A stretch of 64,000 nucleotides of DNA. Origin: Paenibacillus sp. USDA918EY (GTDB taxonomy: Bacteria; Bacillota; Bacilli; Paenibacillales; Paenibacillaceae). Under the pieces are notes generated by a model. The model did no database searches. It saw nothing but the letters and a program-made list of their open reading frames with translations, and had not been told where the DNA came from. A program made the position numbers and the translations under genes. The stretch spans positions 62,001 to 126,000 of the forward strand of contig NZ_WTWY01000001.1 of NCBI RefSeq assembly GCF_009870825.1, read 5' to 3'. Positions 12,727-21,941 of the stretch are shown here, one piece after another. Each line of letters starts with the position of its first letter. The first letter of the stretch is position 1.

Positions 12727-12910
12727 GGCGTTTTACAGGTCTATTGGTAGCAGATCCGAAAAAATGAAAACTTTTCGAAAATTAAAACTTTCGCAAATCG
12801 GAAAAATCGGGACTATTTCGCTGTGGTTTTGGCGAAAACTGGCGATACGCAACGGTGTCCTGAACCTCTAATCCCTTATCTGGTGCAGAATTAGAAATAT
12901 TTTGATGCAA

Positions 12911-12961
12911 AATAAGAAAAAAGCCCCTCTTTCGTCCCAAAGATAGGGCTTTTTTCTTATT
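12911..12961. terminator. Second, bidirectional terminator-like hairpin
   Basis: A perfect 16-bp stem: AATAAGAAAAAAGCCC (12911-12926) with its complement at 12946-12961. The A-run on one side and T-run on the other allow function in both directions. It separates hslU from the flagellar operon. Confidence 0.75.
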
Positions 12962-13054
12962 GTAATAAATCCCAATCTCTAAGAAACTTAGGATATACGA
13001 CAAGTTAGTAATTTTTTCTACTTAAGTCCTAAAAATGTTCTTTATTTTGATTGG

Positions 13055-13074
13055 TTTTGTCGAAAAAGACAAAA
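13055..13074. promoter_or_regulatory. Small palindrome with Spo0A-box-like core ahead of flgB
   Basis: TTTTGTC (13055-13061) and GACAAAA (13068-13074) form a 7-bp inverted repeat around GAAAAA. TTGTCGAA (13057-13064) matches the 0A-box consensus. I cannot place a clear sigma-A or sigma-D promoter in this gap. Confidence 0.35.
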
Positions 13075-13089
13075 TTTAGGGAGGACGAA

Positions 13090-13146
13090 GTGGAAAATGG
13101 TTATACAAGATTTGTAAAAAAGGGGGACAGAAAATGGATTTGTTGA
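13090..13146 (+). CDS. Possible 18-residue leader peptide overlapping the flgB start
   Basis: GTG 13090 follows AGGGAGGA (13078-13085) at near-ideal spacing. The frame encodes 18 residues (beginning MENGYTRFVKKG) and stops at 13144-13146, 10 bases past the flgB ATG at 13134. Translation of it would carry ribosomes across the flgB start. It may be chance; only comparison with relatives would decide. Confidence 0.25.
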   Translation: MENGYTRFVKKGDRKWIC

Positions 13147-13541
13147 ATAGCAGCAGCTTCCGGCTGATGGAGGCCGGCTTGCGTGCGGCCAACCTAAGGC
13201 AGGGCGTTATTTCCAACAACATCGCGAACCAAGAAACGCCGTATTTCAAGCGGTCGGACGTCTCGTTCGAAAATCTGCTGCAGCAGGAAATGAACGAAGC
13301 GATGCCCCGGTTGCGCGGAAGGGTAACGGATCCCCGGCATTTTGTCATAGGACCTGCAAATTCGATTCCCGAACCGGTCGTCACCATGGACCAGTCCACC
13401 GTGATGAACAACAACCAGAACAACGTCGATGTCGACAGCGAAATGGCGAACATGGCAGCCAACCAAATTCAGTACAATTCTTACATCCAGCAAATCAATG
13501 AACAAATCAAAATGATGCGCGTAGCGGTAGAAGGGAGATAG
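13134..13541 (+). CDS. flgB: Flagellar basal-body rod protein FlgB
   Basis: 135 residues, a proximal rod subunit exported through the flagellar type III apparatus. The N-terminal rod signature ISNNIANQETPYFK is at about residues 24-37, and a C-terminal heptad helix follows, as in all rod and hook proteins. AAGGGGG precedes ATG 13134. It is the first gene of an operon that runs to sigD with almost no gaps. Confidence 0.97.
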   Translation: MDLLNSSSFRLMEAGLRAANLRQGVISNNIANQETPYFKRSDVSFENLLQQEMNEAMPRLRGRVTDPRHFVIGPANSIPEPVVTMDQSTVMNNNQNNVDVDSEMANMAANQIQYNSYIQQINEQIKMMRVAVEGR

Positions 13542-13547
13542 GAATAA

Positions 13548-14000
13548 ATGAATTTGAACAGCGGCTTTGGCATCAGCGCATCAGGTCTGACGGCCCAGCG
13601 CCTCAGGATGGATGTCATTTCTTCCAACATTGCCAATGCGGAGACGACCCGGGCATCCGTGGTCAACGGCAAGGCCGTGCCTTATCGCCGGAAAATGGTC
13701 GTTCTATCGCCGAACGAGTCGAATTTCGCGAATATGCTTCAAGCGCAAATGAATGGGGATGAGGGTTCGGGGCGCGGCGTGAAGGTTGCCGCGATTCAAG
13801 AGGACCAGACCCCTTTTAAGCCTGTCTACAACCCGAGTCATCCGGATGCGGATGCGCAAGGGTATGTCTATATGCCTAACGTTGACCTCACCAAAGAAAT
13901 GGTGGACCTGATTTCGGCATCGCACGCGTACAATGCGAACGTGACGGCGTTAAACGCCTCGAAAGCGATGGTTATGAAGGCTTTGGAAATAGGTCGATAG
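13548..14000 (+). CDS. flgC: Flagellar basal-body rod protein FlgC
   Basis: 150 residues, another proximal rod component. It starts NSGFGISASGLTAQRLRMDVISSNIANAET, the FlgC form of the rod motif, and ends in the heptad helix with ATG-free spacing to fliE. It starts 6 bp after flgB. Confidence 0.97.
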   Translation: MNLNSGFGISASGLTAQRLRMDVISSNIANAETTRASVVNGKAVPYRRKMVVLSPNESNFANMLQAQMNGDEGSGRGVKVAAIQEDQTPFKPVYNPSHPDADAQGYVYMPNVDLTKEMVDLISASHAYNANVTALNASKAMVMKALEIGR

Positions 14001-14037
14001 TTTCATTCGGATCTAAATTCATAAGGGAGGGACATTG

Positions 14038-14349
14038 ATGATTCAGAACACCATGTTTAACGCACTCAACGTACAACCGCTTAAACTGCAGGAAAGCAGT
14101 TCCAGCAGCAAGGATACGCCAGCGGAATCTCTTAGCAAGTTCGGTACATACCTGGAGGATGCCTTAAGCCAAATCGCAGACCAGGAAAAGACGTCCAAGG
14201 AAATGAGCACGAAGTTCATGCTCGGGCAAGTGGATGTGGACCAAGTCATGATTTCCTCGGAAAAAGCGCTGCTGAGCCTTCAGCTTGCTTCCCAAGTCCG
14301 CAACAAGGTCATCGAGGCCTATCAGGAAATCATGCGTACGCAAATCTAA
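14038..14349 (+). CDS. fliE: Flagellar hook-basal body complex protein FliE
   Basis: 103 residues, the MS-ring to rod adaptor. The conserved C-terminal half includes VDVDQVMISSEKALLSLQLASQVRNKVIEAYQEIMR-type sequence (FliE hallmark). ATG 14038 is 7 nt after AGGGAGG; a TTG one codon upstream is less likely. Confidence 0.95.
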   Translation: MIQNTMFNALNVQPLKLQESSSSSKDTPAESLSKFGTYLEDALSQIADQEKTSKEMSTKFMLGQVDVDQVMISSEKALLSLQLASQVRNKVIEAYQEIMRTQI

Positions 14350-14387
14350 TCGTAAATTGCTAAGATTCGGGTAGGGTGGGTGACGTT

Positions 14388-15968
14388 GTGAATGAAAGAA
14401 TCGCCCAATATAAGGACAAAATCGTCCAATATTGGAATCAGTTCAGCAAGAAACAGAAAACCATTTTTATTTCAACGCTCGCATTAATCATCATTGCGAT
14501 CGCGGTGCTGACCGTTCAGCTTTCCAAAACGGAATACGAGGTCGCCTTCAAGGATTTGAACGCAAGCGACTCCGCGGGCATCATGAATTATCTGGACACG
14601 AACAACATTCCGTACAAGCTCGGTCCGGACGGAAAAACGATCTCGGTCCCAAGCGCGCAAGCCGCCCGCATCAAAGTGGACGTCGGGTCCCAAGGAATTA
14701 TCCAAAACGGGTCCATCGGATTCCGCGCATTCGACAATTCTTCCTCGATCGGAACGACGGACAGCGAATTTAACGTGAAGTACAACAATGCCTTAAACGG
14801 CGAGGTTGAGCAGCTTCTCAAGCAAATGAACGGAATCGCCCAGGCAAAGGTGCTCGTCACTCTGCCGAAGGAAAGCGTCTTTGCAGGAATGGACGAACAG
14901 GAAAAAGGTAATGCATCCGTCGTACTAACCTTCAAGCCGGGATACCATCCGAATCAGGCGACGATCGACGGATACTTCAATCTCGTCAAAACCGCGGTGC
15001 CGAACCTTCCGATCGAAAACATCACGATGATGGAAGGCGAAGGCAACGCGGAGCTCCTCCCGTCCTCCCGTGGCGGACAAGGAACGCTGAGCAGTTCGGT
15101 GGAAGAAAACTTCGCGCTGCAAAAGAAATTCGAAAACGAAGTGCGCCAAAACGTCAAGCAATTCCTGGGCCAATTCATGGGTCCTAACAAAGTCGACGTG
15201 CTGGTTGTGTCGAAATTGAACTTCGACAAAGTTCAGAGCAAAGAGAACCTGGTAACGCCGGTCGATGCCGAAAACATGAAAGGCATTGAAATCAGCGTGC
15301 AGGAAATATCGAAAAACTATACGGGCAAAAGCAATCCCGAAGGTGGCGTAGCAGGTACCGGACAAACGCAAGTACCGACCTATCCGGGAGGTTCGACGTC
15401 AGGCGACGTTACTTCGGAAGATCTGTCCAAAACGATCAACTACGAAGTGAACCGTATAACGAAGGATATCGTATCCAGCCCATATACCGTTAAAGATTTA
15501 ACCATTAATGTGGCCGTTGAACCGCCTACGGGACAAAAAACGGTGGATCAGCAAACGAAAGATGCCATTCAAAACATTTTGGTAAACATCGTAAGGGCAT
15601 CCCTTGCGGATTCGGGCTCTACATATACAGACGCAGATCTGGCCAAAAAAGTTTCGGTTTATTCGCAACCTTTTGGAGAAGAACAAACCCAAACGAAAGG
15701 GCTGCAGCTTTCCAAAGGAGTTCTGTGGGGCATCGGTCTCGCCGCGCTTGCTTTGCTTGCGGGAGGCGCGTTCCTCATTTACCGCCGCCGCAAACAAAAC
15801 GAAGAACTGGAAGAGGATCTTCCGCTGCCGGCTCCGACAGAGTTTCCGTCCATCAGTTTGGAGAGCGTGACGAACGAAAGCCAAGTGCGGAAGCAGCTTG
15901 AAACGCTGGCCAAGAAAAAGCCGGAGGAATTTGTCAATCTGCTGCGCACATGGCTCGCTGACGAATAG
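14388..15968 (+). CDS. fliF: Flagellar MS-ring protein FliF
   Basis: 526 residues, the membrane ring on which the motor assembles. One membrane segment near residues 23-44 (IFISTLALIIIAIAVL) and one near 445-465 (WGIGLAALALLAGGAFLIY) flank the ring-building domains, and a cytoplasmic C-terminus binds FliG. GTG 14388 sits 7 nt after AGGGTGGG; an upstream GTG at 14376 overlaps that site. Confidence 0.97.
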   Translation: MNERIAQYKDKIVQYWNQFSKKQKTIFISTLALIIIAIAVLTVQLSKTEYEVAFKDLNASDSAGIMNYLDTNNIPYKLGPDGKTISVPSAQAARIKVDVGSQGIIQNGSIGFRAFDNSSSIGTTDSEFNVKYNNALNGEVEQLLKQMNGIAQAKVLVTLPKESVFAGMDEQEKGNASVVLTFKPGYHPNQATIDGYFNLVKTAVPNLPIENITMMEGEGNAELLPSSRGGQGTLSSSVEENFALQKKFENEVRQNVKQFLGQFMGPNKVDVLVVSKLNFDKVQSKENLVTPVDAENMKGIEISVQEISKNYTGKSNPEGGVAGTGQTQVPTYPGGSTSGDVTSEDLSKTINYEVNRITKDIVSSPYTVKDLTINVAVEPPTGQKTVDQQTKDAIQNILVNIVRASLADSGSTYTDADLAKKVSVYSQPFGEEQTQTKGLQLSKGVLWGIGLAALALLAGGAFLIYRRRKQNEELEEDLPLPAPTEFPSISLESVTNESQVRKQLETLAKKKPEEFVNLLRTWLADE

Positions 15969-15983
15969 AGGTAGGTGAATCCA

Positions 15984-17000
15984 TTGGTAAAACCAAACAG
16001 CCAGGGGCTGAGCGGGAGGCAAAAAGCGGCGATCCTGCTCATCACCCTGGGACCGGAAGTTTCCGCTCAAATCTTCAAGCATTTGCGGGATGAAGAAATC
16101 GAGCAGTTAACCTTAGAGATTGCGAACGTACGTAAAGTGGACAGCGTGGAAAAAGACATGATCCTGTCGGAGTTCCACCAAATCTGTCTCGCTCAGGAAT
16201 ATATATCCCAAGGCGGCATCAACTACGCCAAGGAAATTTTGGAGAAGGCGCTTGGACCGCAAAAAGCGATCGAGGTCATCAACCGCCTGACGGCGACGCT
16301 GCAGGTCAGACCTTTCGACTTTGCGCGCAAAGCGGATCCAAACCAGATTTTGAACTTCATTCAAAACGAAAACGCGCAAACCATCGCCCTTGTCCTGTCG
16401 TATTTGCAGTTTGAGCAAGCGGCTTCCATCTTGTCTTCGCTGCCGCAGGAAAAGCAGGCCGATGTGGCGAGACGGATCGCGGTCATGGACAGCACGTCGC
16501 CGGAAGTCATTTCCCAGGTCGAACGGGTTCTCGAGCAGAAGCTCTCCGCTACGGTCACGCAGGATTACACGAATGCCGGCGGCATCGAGTCGATCGTTCA
16601 AATCCTGAACGGCGTCGACCGCGGCACGGAACGGACGATCCTCGATTCGCTCGAAATCCAGGATCCGGAGCTGGCCGAAGAAATCAAAAAACGGATGTTC
16701 GTGTTCGAGGATATCGTCAACGTGGACAACCGCTCCATTCAGCGGATCATCCGCGACGTCGAAAATTCCGACCTGCAGCTGGCCCTCAAAGTGGCGAGCG
16801 AAGAAGTGCGGGACGTCATTTTCCGCAACATGTCCAAACGGATGGCGGAGACCTTCAAGGAAGAAATGGAATACATGGGCCCGGTGCGGCTGCGTGACGT
16901 CGAAGAAGCGCAGACGCGCATCGTAGGCACGATCCGCAGACTGGAAGAGGCCGGAGAGATCATCATCGCTCGCGGCGGAGGGGATGACATTATTGTCTAA
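15984..17000 (+). CDS. fliG: Flagellar motor switch protein FliG
   Basis: 338 residues, the rotor protein that touches the stator and sets direction. The N-terminus (LSGRQKAAILLITLG) contacts FliF; the middle holds the conserved LSYLQFEQAASILSSLP and the C-terminal torque helix contains FEDIVNVDNRSIQRIIRDV. TTG 15984 follows AGGTGA by about 5 nt and gives the usual 338-residue length; GTG 15975 lies inside the ribosome binding site. Confidence 0.97.
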   Translation: MVKPNSQGLSGRQKAAILLITLGPEVSAQIFKHLRDEEIEQLTLEIANVRKVDSVEKDMILSEFHQICLAQEYISQGGINYAKEILEKALGPQKAIEVINRLTATLQVRPFDFARKADPNQILNFIQNENAQTIALVLSYLQFEQAASILSSLPQEKQADVARRIAVMDSTSPEVISQVERVLEQKLSATVTQDYTNAGGIESIVQILNGVDRGTERTILDSLEIQDPELAEEIKKRMFVFEDIVNVDNRSIQRIIRDVENSDLQLALKVASEEVRDVIFRNMSKRMAETFKEEMEYMGPVRLRDVEEAQTRIVGTIRRLEEAGEIIIARGGGDDIIV

Positions 17001-17841
17001 TCTGATTAAATCTTCCCAATACGTGCCGGTCGAGCAGCTGAAAAGATTGGATTTGGGCCACCGCTACGTGCCGCAAGCGGAAGCCGCCGCCTCCGAAGAA
17101 AGGCCGCAGGAAGAAATCCGGAAAATCGAGGCGGACGAAGAAGCGAAACGCCTCAGCAAGGAGATGCTCGAGGATGCGCGCGAGTTCGCGGAACGGCAGC
17201 TGCGCGAAGCTTCCGAAGAGGCTGAACGCATGCTGGCGGAAGCAGGCGAGCAAATCGACGGCTGGTGGCAGGAGCGGAGGCTTCAGGACGAGCATTTGGT
17301 CGAAGCGTTGAAATCCGAAGGTTATGACACGGGTTACCGTGAAGGCTCGGAGAAGGCGCTTGCCGATTTGCGGGACCAAATCGCCCGAATGATGGAGGAG
17401 GCCCAGACGGTATTAAAGCAGGCTTATTTAATGAAGGAGCAGATTATCCAGGAAGCCGAGCCGTTTCTGGTCGAACTGAGCTGCGCCATTGCCGAGAAGG
17501 TGATCGACAAGCAGCTGACGGTTGAACCGGATTACGTGCTCGACCTGATCAAAAATAGCTTGTCCCGCAAGCGGGAACAAGGGATCATCACGCTTTGCGT
17601 GGCGCCGAAACATTTTGCGTTCGTGCAGGCGGCTAGGGAAGAGCTGGCGGCCGCGATCGACTCCCAGGCCGAGCTGCAAATTTTGCCGGATTCAACGGTC
17701 CGGGACCAAGGCTGCGTCATTCGTTCTTCGTTCGGCAGCATCGACGCCAGAATCGACACGCAGCTTACCGAAATCAAAAAAGAACTGATCCGGATCGCGT
17801 TGGATGATGAGGAGCGGGGTAACCGGGATGAAGATGCTTAA
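16993..17841 (+). CDS. fliH: Flagellar assembly protein FliH (ATPase regulator)
   Basis: 282 residues. FliH forms the stalk that regulates the FliI export ATPase. It starts SNLIKSSQYVP, continues with a long charged coiled coil (about residues 30-150, AxxxE-rich) and ends in a V-ATPase-E-like domain (VDKQLTVEPDYVLDLI-type). TTG 16993 is 8-9 nt from GGAGGGG; ATG 16984 is too close. Its start overlaps the end of fliG. Confidence 0.92.
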   Translation: MSNLIKSSQYVPVEQLKRLDLGHRYVPQAEAAASEERPQEEIRKIEADEEAKRLSKEMLEDAREFAERQLREASEEAERMLAEAGEQIDGWWQERRLQDEHLVEALKSEGYDTGYREGSEKALADLRDQIARMMEEAQTVLKQAYLMKEQIIQEAEPFLVELSCAIAEKVIDKQLTVEPDYVLDLIKNSLSRKREQGIITLCVAPKHFAFVQAAREELAAAIDSQAELQILPDSTVRDQGCVIRSSFGSIDARIDTQLTEIKKELIRIALDDEERGNRDEDA

Positions 17842-19147
17842 CAGCGAACGATACATGGAACATCTGCGAAACGTCGACCCCGTGCGAATCAACGGCAAAG
17901 TCACCCAAGTGATCGGGCTGATGGTAGAGTCCGAAGGGCCGGACGCAAGCGTCGGGGACGTCTGCTACATATACCCGACGAAAAGCGCCAAGCCGCTGCA
18001 GGCTGAAGTCGTCGGCTTCCGGGACAACAAGGTGCTGCTGATGCCGCTCGGGGAGCTCCATTCCATCGGACCGGGCTGCGACGTTGTGGGGACAGGCAAA
18101 CCGCTTAGCGTTCAAGTCGGCTCCGAGCTGCTTGGCAAAGTGCTGGACGGACTTGGCCAGCCTCTCGATGGATCGTTGATCCCGACGCGGATGCCGTATA
18201 GTTCCACCTACAATGAACCGTCGAATCCGTTAAACCGTCCCAGGGTCAAAGATCCGATCAGCATCGGCGTCCGGGCCATCGACGGCCTGCTGACGATCGG
18301 CAAAGGACAAAGGGTCGGCATTTTCGCGGGTTCAGGCGTCGGCAAAAGTACCTTGATGGGCATGATCGCCCGCAACACGTCGGCCGACGTCAACGTGATC
18401 GCATTGATCGGCGAACGGGGACGCGAGGTGCTGGACTTTATCGAGAGGGACCTGGGGCCTGAAGGGCTTCAACGTTCGGTCGTCGTGGTGGCTACGTCGG
18501 ATCAGCCGGCGCTGGTACGAATCAAAGGAGCGTTGATCGCCACGACGATTGCGGAATATTTCCGCGACCGGGGCATGAACGTCATGCTCATGATGGACTC
18601 GGTGACCCGCTACGCGATGGCGCAGCGCGAGGTAGGGCTTGCCGTCGGCGAACCGCCGGCCATGAGGGGTTATACGCCGTCCGTATTCGCCAGCTTGCCG
18701 AAACTGCTGGAGCGTGCCGGGACCGGCCCGGTCGGTTCGATTACCGCGTTTTACACCGTTTTGGTCGACGGTGACGACATGAACGAACCGATTGCCGATG
18801 CGGTGCGGGGGATTTTGGACGGGCACATCGTGTTGAACCGAAACATCGCCAACAAAGGGCATTTTCCGGCGATCGACGTGCTAGCGAGCATCAGCCGGGT
18901 GATGAAGGACATCGCGCCAAAGGAGCAGATCGAAGCGGCGGACAATTTGAAACGGCTGATGGCCGTGTACAAGGACTCCGAGGATTTGATCAACATCGGC
19001 GCCTACCAAAGGGGCTCCAACGAACAAATTGACGAGTCGATCGACTACATTCAGCAGATTTGGGATTTTACGAAACAAAAGGTGGACGAAAAAGTAACGC
19101 TCGAGCAGGTGCAGGAGCGTTTGATTTCCGAATTTTCGAGGAGTTGA
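17828..19147 (+). CDS. fliI: Flagellar export ATPase FliI
   Basis: 439 residues, F1-beta-like ATPase that energises flagellar protein export. Walker A GSGVGKST is at residues 168-175, and GERGREVLDFIERDLG and the VLMMDSVTRYAMAQREVGLA-like segment are FliI signatures. ATG 17828 is 8 nt after GGAGCGGGG and overlaps fliH by 14 nt. Confidence 0.98.
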   Translation: MKMLNSERYMEHLRNVDPVRINGKVTQVIGLMVESEGPDASVGDVCYIYPTKSAKPLQAEVVGFRDNKVLLMPLGELHSIGPGCDVVGTGKPLSVQVGSELLGKVLDGLGQPLDGSLIPTRMPYSSTYNEPSNPLNRPRVKDPISIGVRAIDGLLTIGKGQRVGIFAGSGVGKSTLMGMIARNTSADVNVIALIGERGREVLDFIERDLGPEGLQRSVVVVATSDQPALVRIKGALIATTIAEYFRDRGMNVMLMMDSVTRYAMAQREVGLAVGEPPAMRGYTPSVFASLPKLLERAGTGPVGSITAFYTVLVDGDDMNEPIADAVRGILDGHIVLNRNIANKGHFPAIDVLASISRVMKDIAPKEQIEAADNLKRLMAVYKDSEDLINIGAYQRGSNEQIDESIDYIQQIWDFTKQKVDEKVTLEQVQERLISEFSRS

Positions 19148-19156
19148 CCTTAAGGG

Positions 19157-19600
19157 ATGAAATTTCAGTATGCGTTCCAAAAAATCGTGGATTTGAAAAC
19201 CAATGAGAAAACACAGGCGGAATGGATGCTTTCCAGCGCAATCGGAAGGTTGCAGGAAGAAAAAAAGTCTCTTGAAGAGCTGCTTGAAAGCAGGGAACGG
19301 ATGGCGAAACAGCTCCAGGAGGCCGCCGAGCGGCGGGCGCCGGTATCGAAAATCCGCGAATTCCAAATGTACGCCGATCATTTGCAGCAATGCATCGAAA
19401 GGAAATATTCCGACGTAGCGCAGGCGGACAGCAATGTGCAGATGAAGAAAAAGCAGCTGTCCCATAAGATGCTGGACGAAAAGGTCTGGCTCAAAGCTAG
19501 GGATAAAGCGAAAAGTTCCTTCCAGCAAAACATGCTCCTGAGGGAACAGAATGAACTGGATGAAATGGCAACAGTCAGGTTCGCCATGAAAGCGAGATAG
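19157..19600 (+). CDS. fliJ: Flagellar export chaperone/stalk protein FliJ
   Basis: 147 residues, almost entirely coiled coil rich in Lys, Glu and Gln, starting MKFQYAFQKIVDLK as FliJ does. In known systems FliJ inserts in the FliI hexamer and touches the export gate. It is placed directly after fliI. The ribosome binding site (AAGGG) is very close to ATG 19157. Confidence 0.92.
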   Translation: MKFQYAFQKIVDLKTNEKTQAEWMLSSAIGRLQEEKKSLEELLESRERMAKQLQEAAERRAPVSKIREFQMYADHLQQCIERKYSDVAQADSNVQMKKKQLSHKMLDEKVWLKARDKAKSSFQQNMLLREQNELDEMATVRFAMKAR

Positions 19601-19646
19601 ACGGAACGAATCGAAACGAAGCTGTTGCCTCGGGGGTGGATTGATT

Positions 19647-20573
19647 GTGGCAGATAAAGATTTTGATTTAGAGAAAGAGTCTGCGGGAGGATTCGAAAAA
19701 TTTCTGTTTTTCATGATTCCGATCATTTTTACGGTCGTGCTGATCGGCGTGCTGTTGACCCTCTTTAACGTGGATGTCCGCAATAACGTGCTTGGCATTG
19801 CGAACAAAATTCCCGTCGTCAAAAATTGGGTGCCGGACCCTGTAAAGGATCCTGAAAAAACGAAGCTGCAAGACGCGAAGGAACAGGTCAAAAGCGCAAA
19901 CGCGACGATAAACGAGCTTAAAAACAAGCTGGCGGCGAAAGAGGCGGACCTGCAGAAGGCGAAGGAAGAGAAGACGCAGCAGGACGAAAAGGTAAAAAGC
20001 TTGCAGGACCAGCTGGATTCCGCCCAGCAATCGGCTGCGGGGACGCAGGGCGCGGAAGCTGCAGATGCCGATCCCTACGAAAAGCAAATCAAGGATCTGG
20101 CCAAAATGTACGCCGACATGAGCCCAAGCAAAGCGGCTCCGATCATGCAGAACATGACAACCGAAGAAATGGTGCAGCTGCTCAGCAATATGAAGTCCGA
20201 CAGCCGGACGGCCATTTTGGCCAAGATGGATCCGAAAGTTGCGGCGGACGTGTCGATGAAGCTGAAGGACGCCGTGTCTTCGAGCGATTTGGCGATCGCT
20301 GCGCTGCAGTCCAGAATGGGCAAGGATACGGCGGCGGACAAAACCAATGCGGCAGCCGGTCTCGACAAGACGCAAATCAGCCAAACGTTTGCGAGCATGC
20401 CGGCCAAAAGCGCGGCGGACCTGCTGCTTGCGACCTACAAAATTTCGCCGGAAAAAGTGCTGAAAATTTTGAACGAGGTCGCCGATTCGACACGGTCCGG
20501 AATTCTCGACAAGATGAACGAAAAAGATCCGAAAACGGCAGCCGTCATTTTGAACAAATTGATGACCAAATAG
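19647..20573 (+). CDS. MotE/YlxF-like protein (MgtE N-terminal-like domain)
   Basis: 308 residues. One membrane segment (residues about 17-38, FFMIPIIFTVVLIGVLLTLF), a charged coiled coil (about 70-130), then MgtE-N-like helices with MYADMSPSKAAPIMQNMTTEEMVQLL-type repeats. The B. subtilis counterpart in this position is YlxF, and MotE of alphaproteobacteria has the same architecture and chaperones motility proteins. GTG 19647 fits GGGGGTGG; TTG 19641 is the alternative. Function here is inferred from position. Confidence 0.85.
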   Translation: MADKDFDLEKESAGGFEKFLFFMIPIIFTVVLIGVLLTLFNVDVRNNVLGIANKIPVVKNWVPDPVKDPEKTKLQDAKEQVKSANATINELKNKLAAKEADLQKAKEEKTQQDEKVKSLQDQLDSAQQSAAGTQGAEAADADPYEKQIKDLAKMYADMSPSKAAPIMQNMTTEEMVQLLSNMKSDSRTAILAKMDPKVAADVSMKLKDAVSSSDLAIAALQSRMGKDTAADKTNAAAGLDKTQISQTFASMPAKSAADLLLATYKISPEKVLKILNEVADSTRSGILDKMNEKDPKTAAVILNKLMTK

Positions 20574-20613
20574 TTATAGCCTTATTCCTTTTATGAAAGG
20601 AGGTGAAAACAAT

Positions 20614-21921
20614 ATGAGTCTCATTTTTCAAAATATTGCGGGCGGAAACGCCGCAAGCGGGAAAACGGCCGCGGCCGGCGGAAAGCAAGCGGCGGGAGCG
20701 GGTGCCGTCGCGGGCATGTTCGACCAATCGCTTGCGCAAATGATGACGGGCGAAGGAGCGCAGCAAAACGCCGCCGCCATCATGAATGCGGGCACGCTGC
20801 TCGAAGGGTTGTTGAAGCTGGCCGGCTTAAGCGCCGCTTCCGACGAATCGGGCATCGGCGGGCAAAACGCCGCGGATCTTCTGCAAAGCCTGATCGGCGA
20901 TGCGGACAAGCTGGACGAGGCGGTTGCCGCCGATCCCGAGCTTTTGGCGGCGCTTCAAGGCTGGCTGCAGCAAGTCCAAAATCTGCTGAACCAGGCAAAC
21001 CCGGCAGGGAATGCGGCTACGCCCGATCAGGCGGACGTATTGACCGGACCGTTGTCCGAAAGCCCGGCCACGATCCGCTTCGTCGTTCAAGAAGGCATGG
21101 CGCAGCTTGCGGTTTTGCTCCAAAAGCCGGATGGAAACGTCGGAAAGGTGCAGCATCAAGCGCTTCAGCTTCTCCAATCGTTCCAGGAGCTGGTAAAAGA
21201 CGCGACGTCTGCACAACCGAAGCCGACCGATGCAGTGGCGTTAACGCAGTTGCATAAAAATGCAACCGCTGAAACAAACATCGGTGCATGGCTTAAAAGC
21301 GGACAATCTGCGGGCGACGAGCCAACGCGTTCCGGGGATCAGGAGCAGCCTCACGATCTATTTGCCGCCCAGCATACGGTTACCGCAGGCCAGCTCGCAT
21401 TAAGGCACGGCATCAACGCTTCGGCGAAGGCAGCGGCACCGGTACCGGTAGAGAAATTTTCGGAAGAAATGAGCGGCTTTGTCGTTAAAAACCTGGAATT
21501 CGTAAAACAGCAAGGGATGACGGAAGCCCGAATCACGCTTTATCCGGAACGTTTGGGCCAGGTCGACGTTAAGCTGACGATGCAGAACGGCCAGCTGATC
21601 GCGCAGTTTTCGACCGAACATGCGGCGACGAAGGATTTGCTCGAGCAGCAGATGAGCCAGCTTCGTTCTTCGCTCCAGACGCAAGGCGTGCAGGTCGAAA
21701 AGCTGGTCGTCACCCAAAACCAATCGCCGCAATCGCAAATGTACCAGGACGGCGGCCGCCAACCGGGAGCGGGGCAGCAGCAGTCCAACCGCCGCTCCAA
21801 GGAAAAGGAAGCCCCGACCGATGACGCGCTGAAAATCGCGGAAATGGGCGAGGAGCTTAACGAATGGCTGGCTGCCCAGGAAGAGGCAAACGGCGGCAAC
21901 ATGTTTACAGCAAAAGCTTAG
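20614..21921 (+). CDS. fliK: Flagellar hook-length control protein FliK
   Basis: 435 residues. FliK measures the hook and switches export specificity through FlhB. The N-terminal two thirds are low-complexity, Ala/Gln/Gly-rich; the C-terminal Flg_hook domain (about residues 300-375) has ARITLYPERLGQVDVKL and ending LRSSLQTQGVQVEKLVV. ATG 20614 lies 9 nt after AAAGGAGGTG; an upstream ATG at 20593 precedes the ribosome binding site. Confidence 0.93.
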   Translation: MSLIFQNIAGGNAASGKTAAAGGKQAAGAGAVAGMFDQSLAQMMTGEGAQQNAAAIMNAGTLLEGLLKLAGLSAASDESGIGGQNAADLLQSLIGDADKLDEAVAADPELLAALQGWLQQVQNLLNQANPAGNAATPDQADVLTGPLSESPATIRFVVQEGMAQLAVLLQKPDGNVGKVQHQALQLLQSFQELVKDATSAQPKPTDAVALTQLHKNATAETNIGAWLKSGQSAGDEPTRSGDQEQPHDLFAAQHTVTAGQLALRHGINASAKAAAPVPVEKFSEEMSGFVVKNLEFVKQQGMTEARITLYPERLGQVDVKLTMQNGQLIAQFSTEHAATKDLLEQQMSQLRSSLQTQGVQVEKLVVTQNQSPQSQMYQDGGRQPGAGQQQSNRRSKEKEAPTDDALKIAEMGEELNEWLAAQEEANGGNMFTAKA

Positions 21922-21941
21922 CTTAGGCGGAGGTGAAAAAA

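Larger units (their letters stand above)
12667..13133. other. Non-coding region between hslU and flgB
   Basis: 467 bp with two terminator-like hairpins, a palindrome with a Spo0A-box-like core and a possible short leader ORF. No intact gene is visible between the two hairpins, where B. subtilis has codY. Confidence 0.6.
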
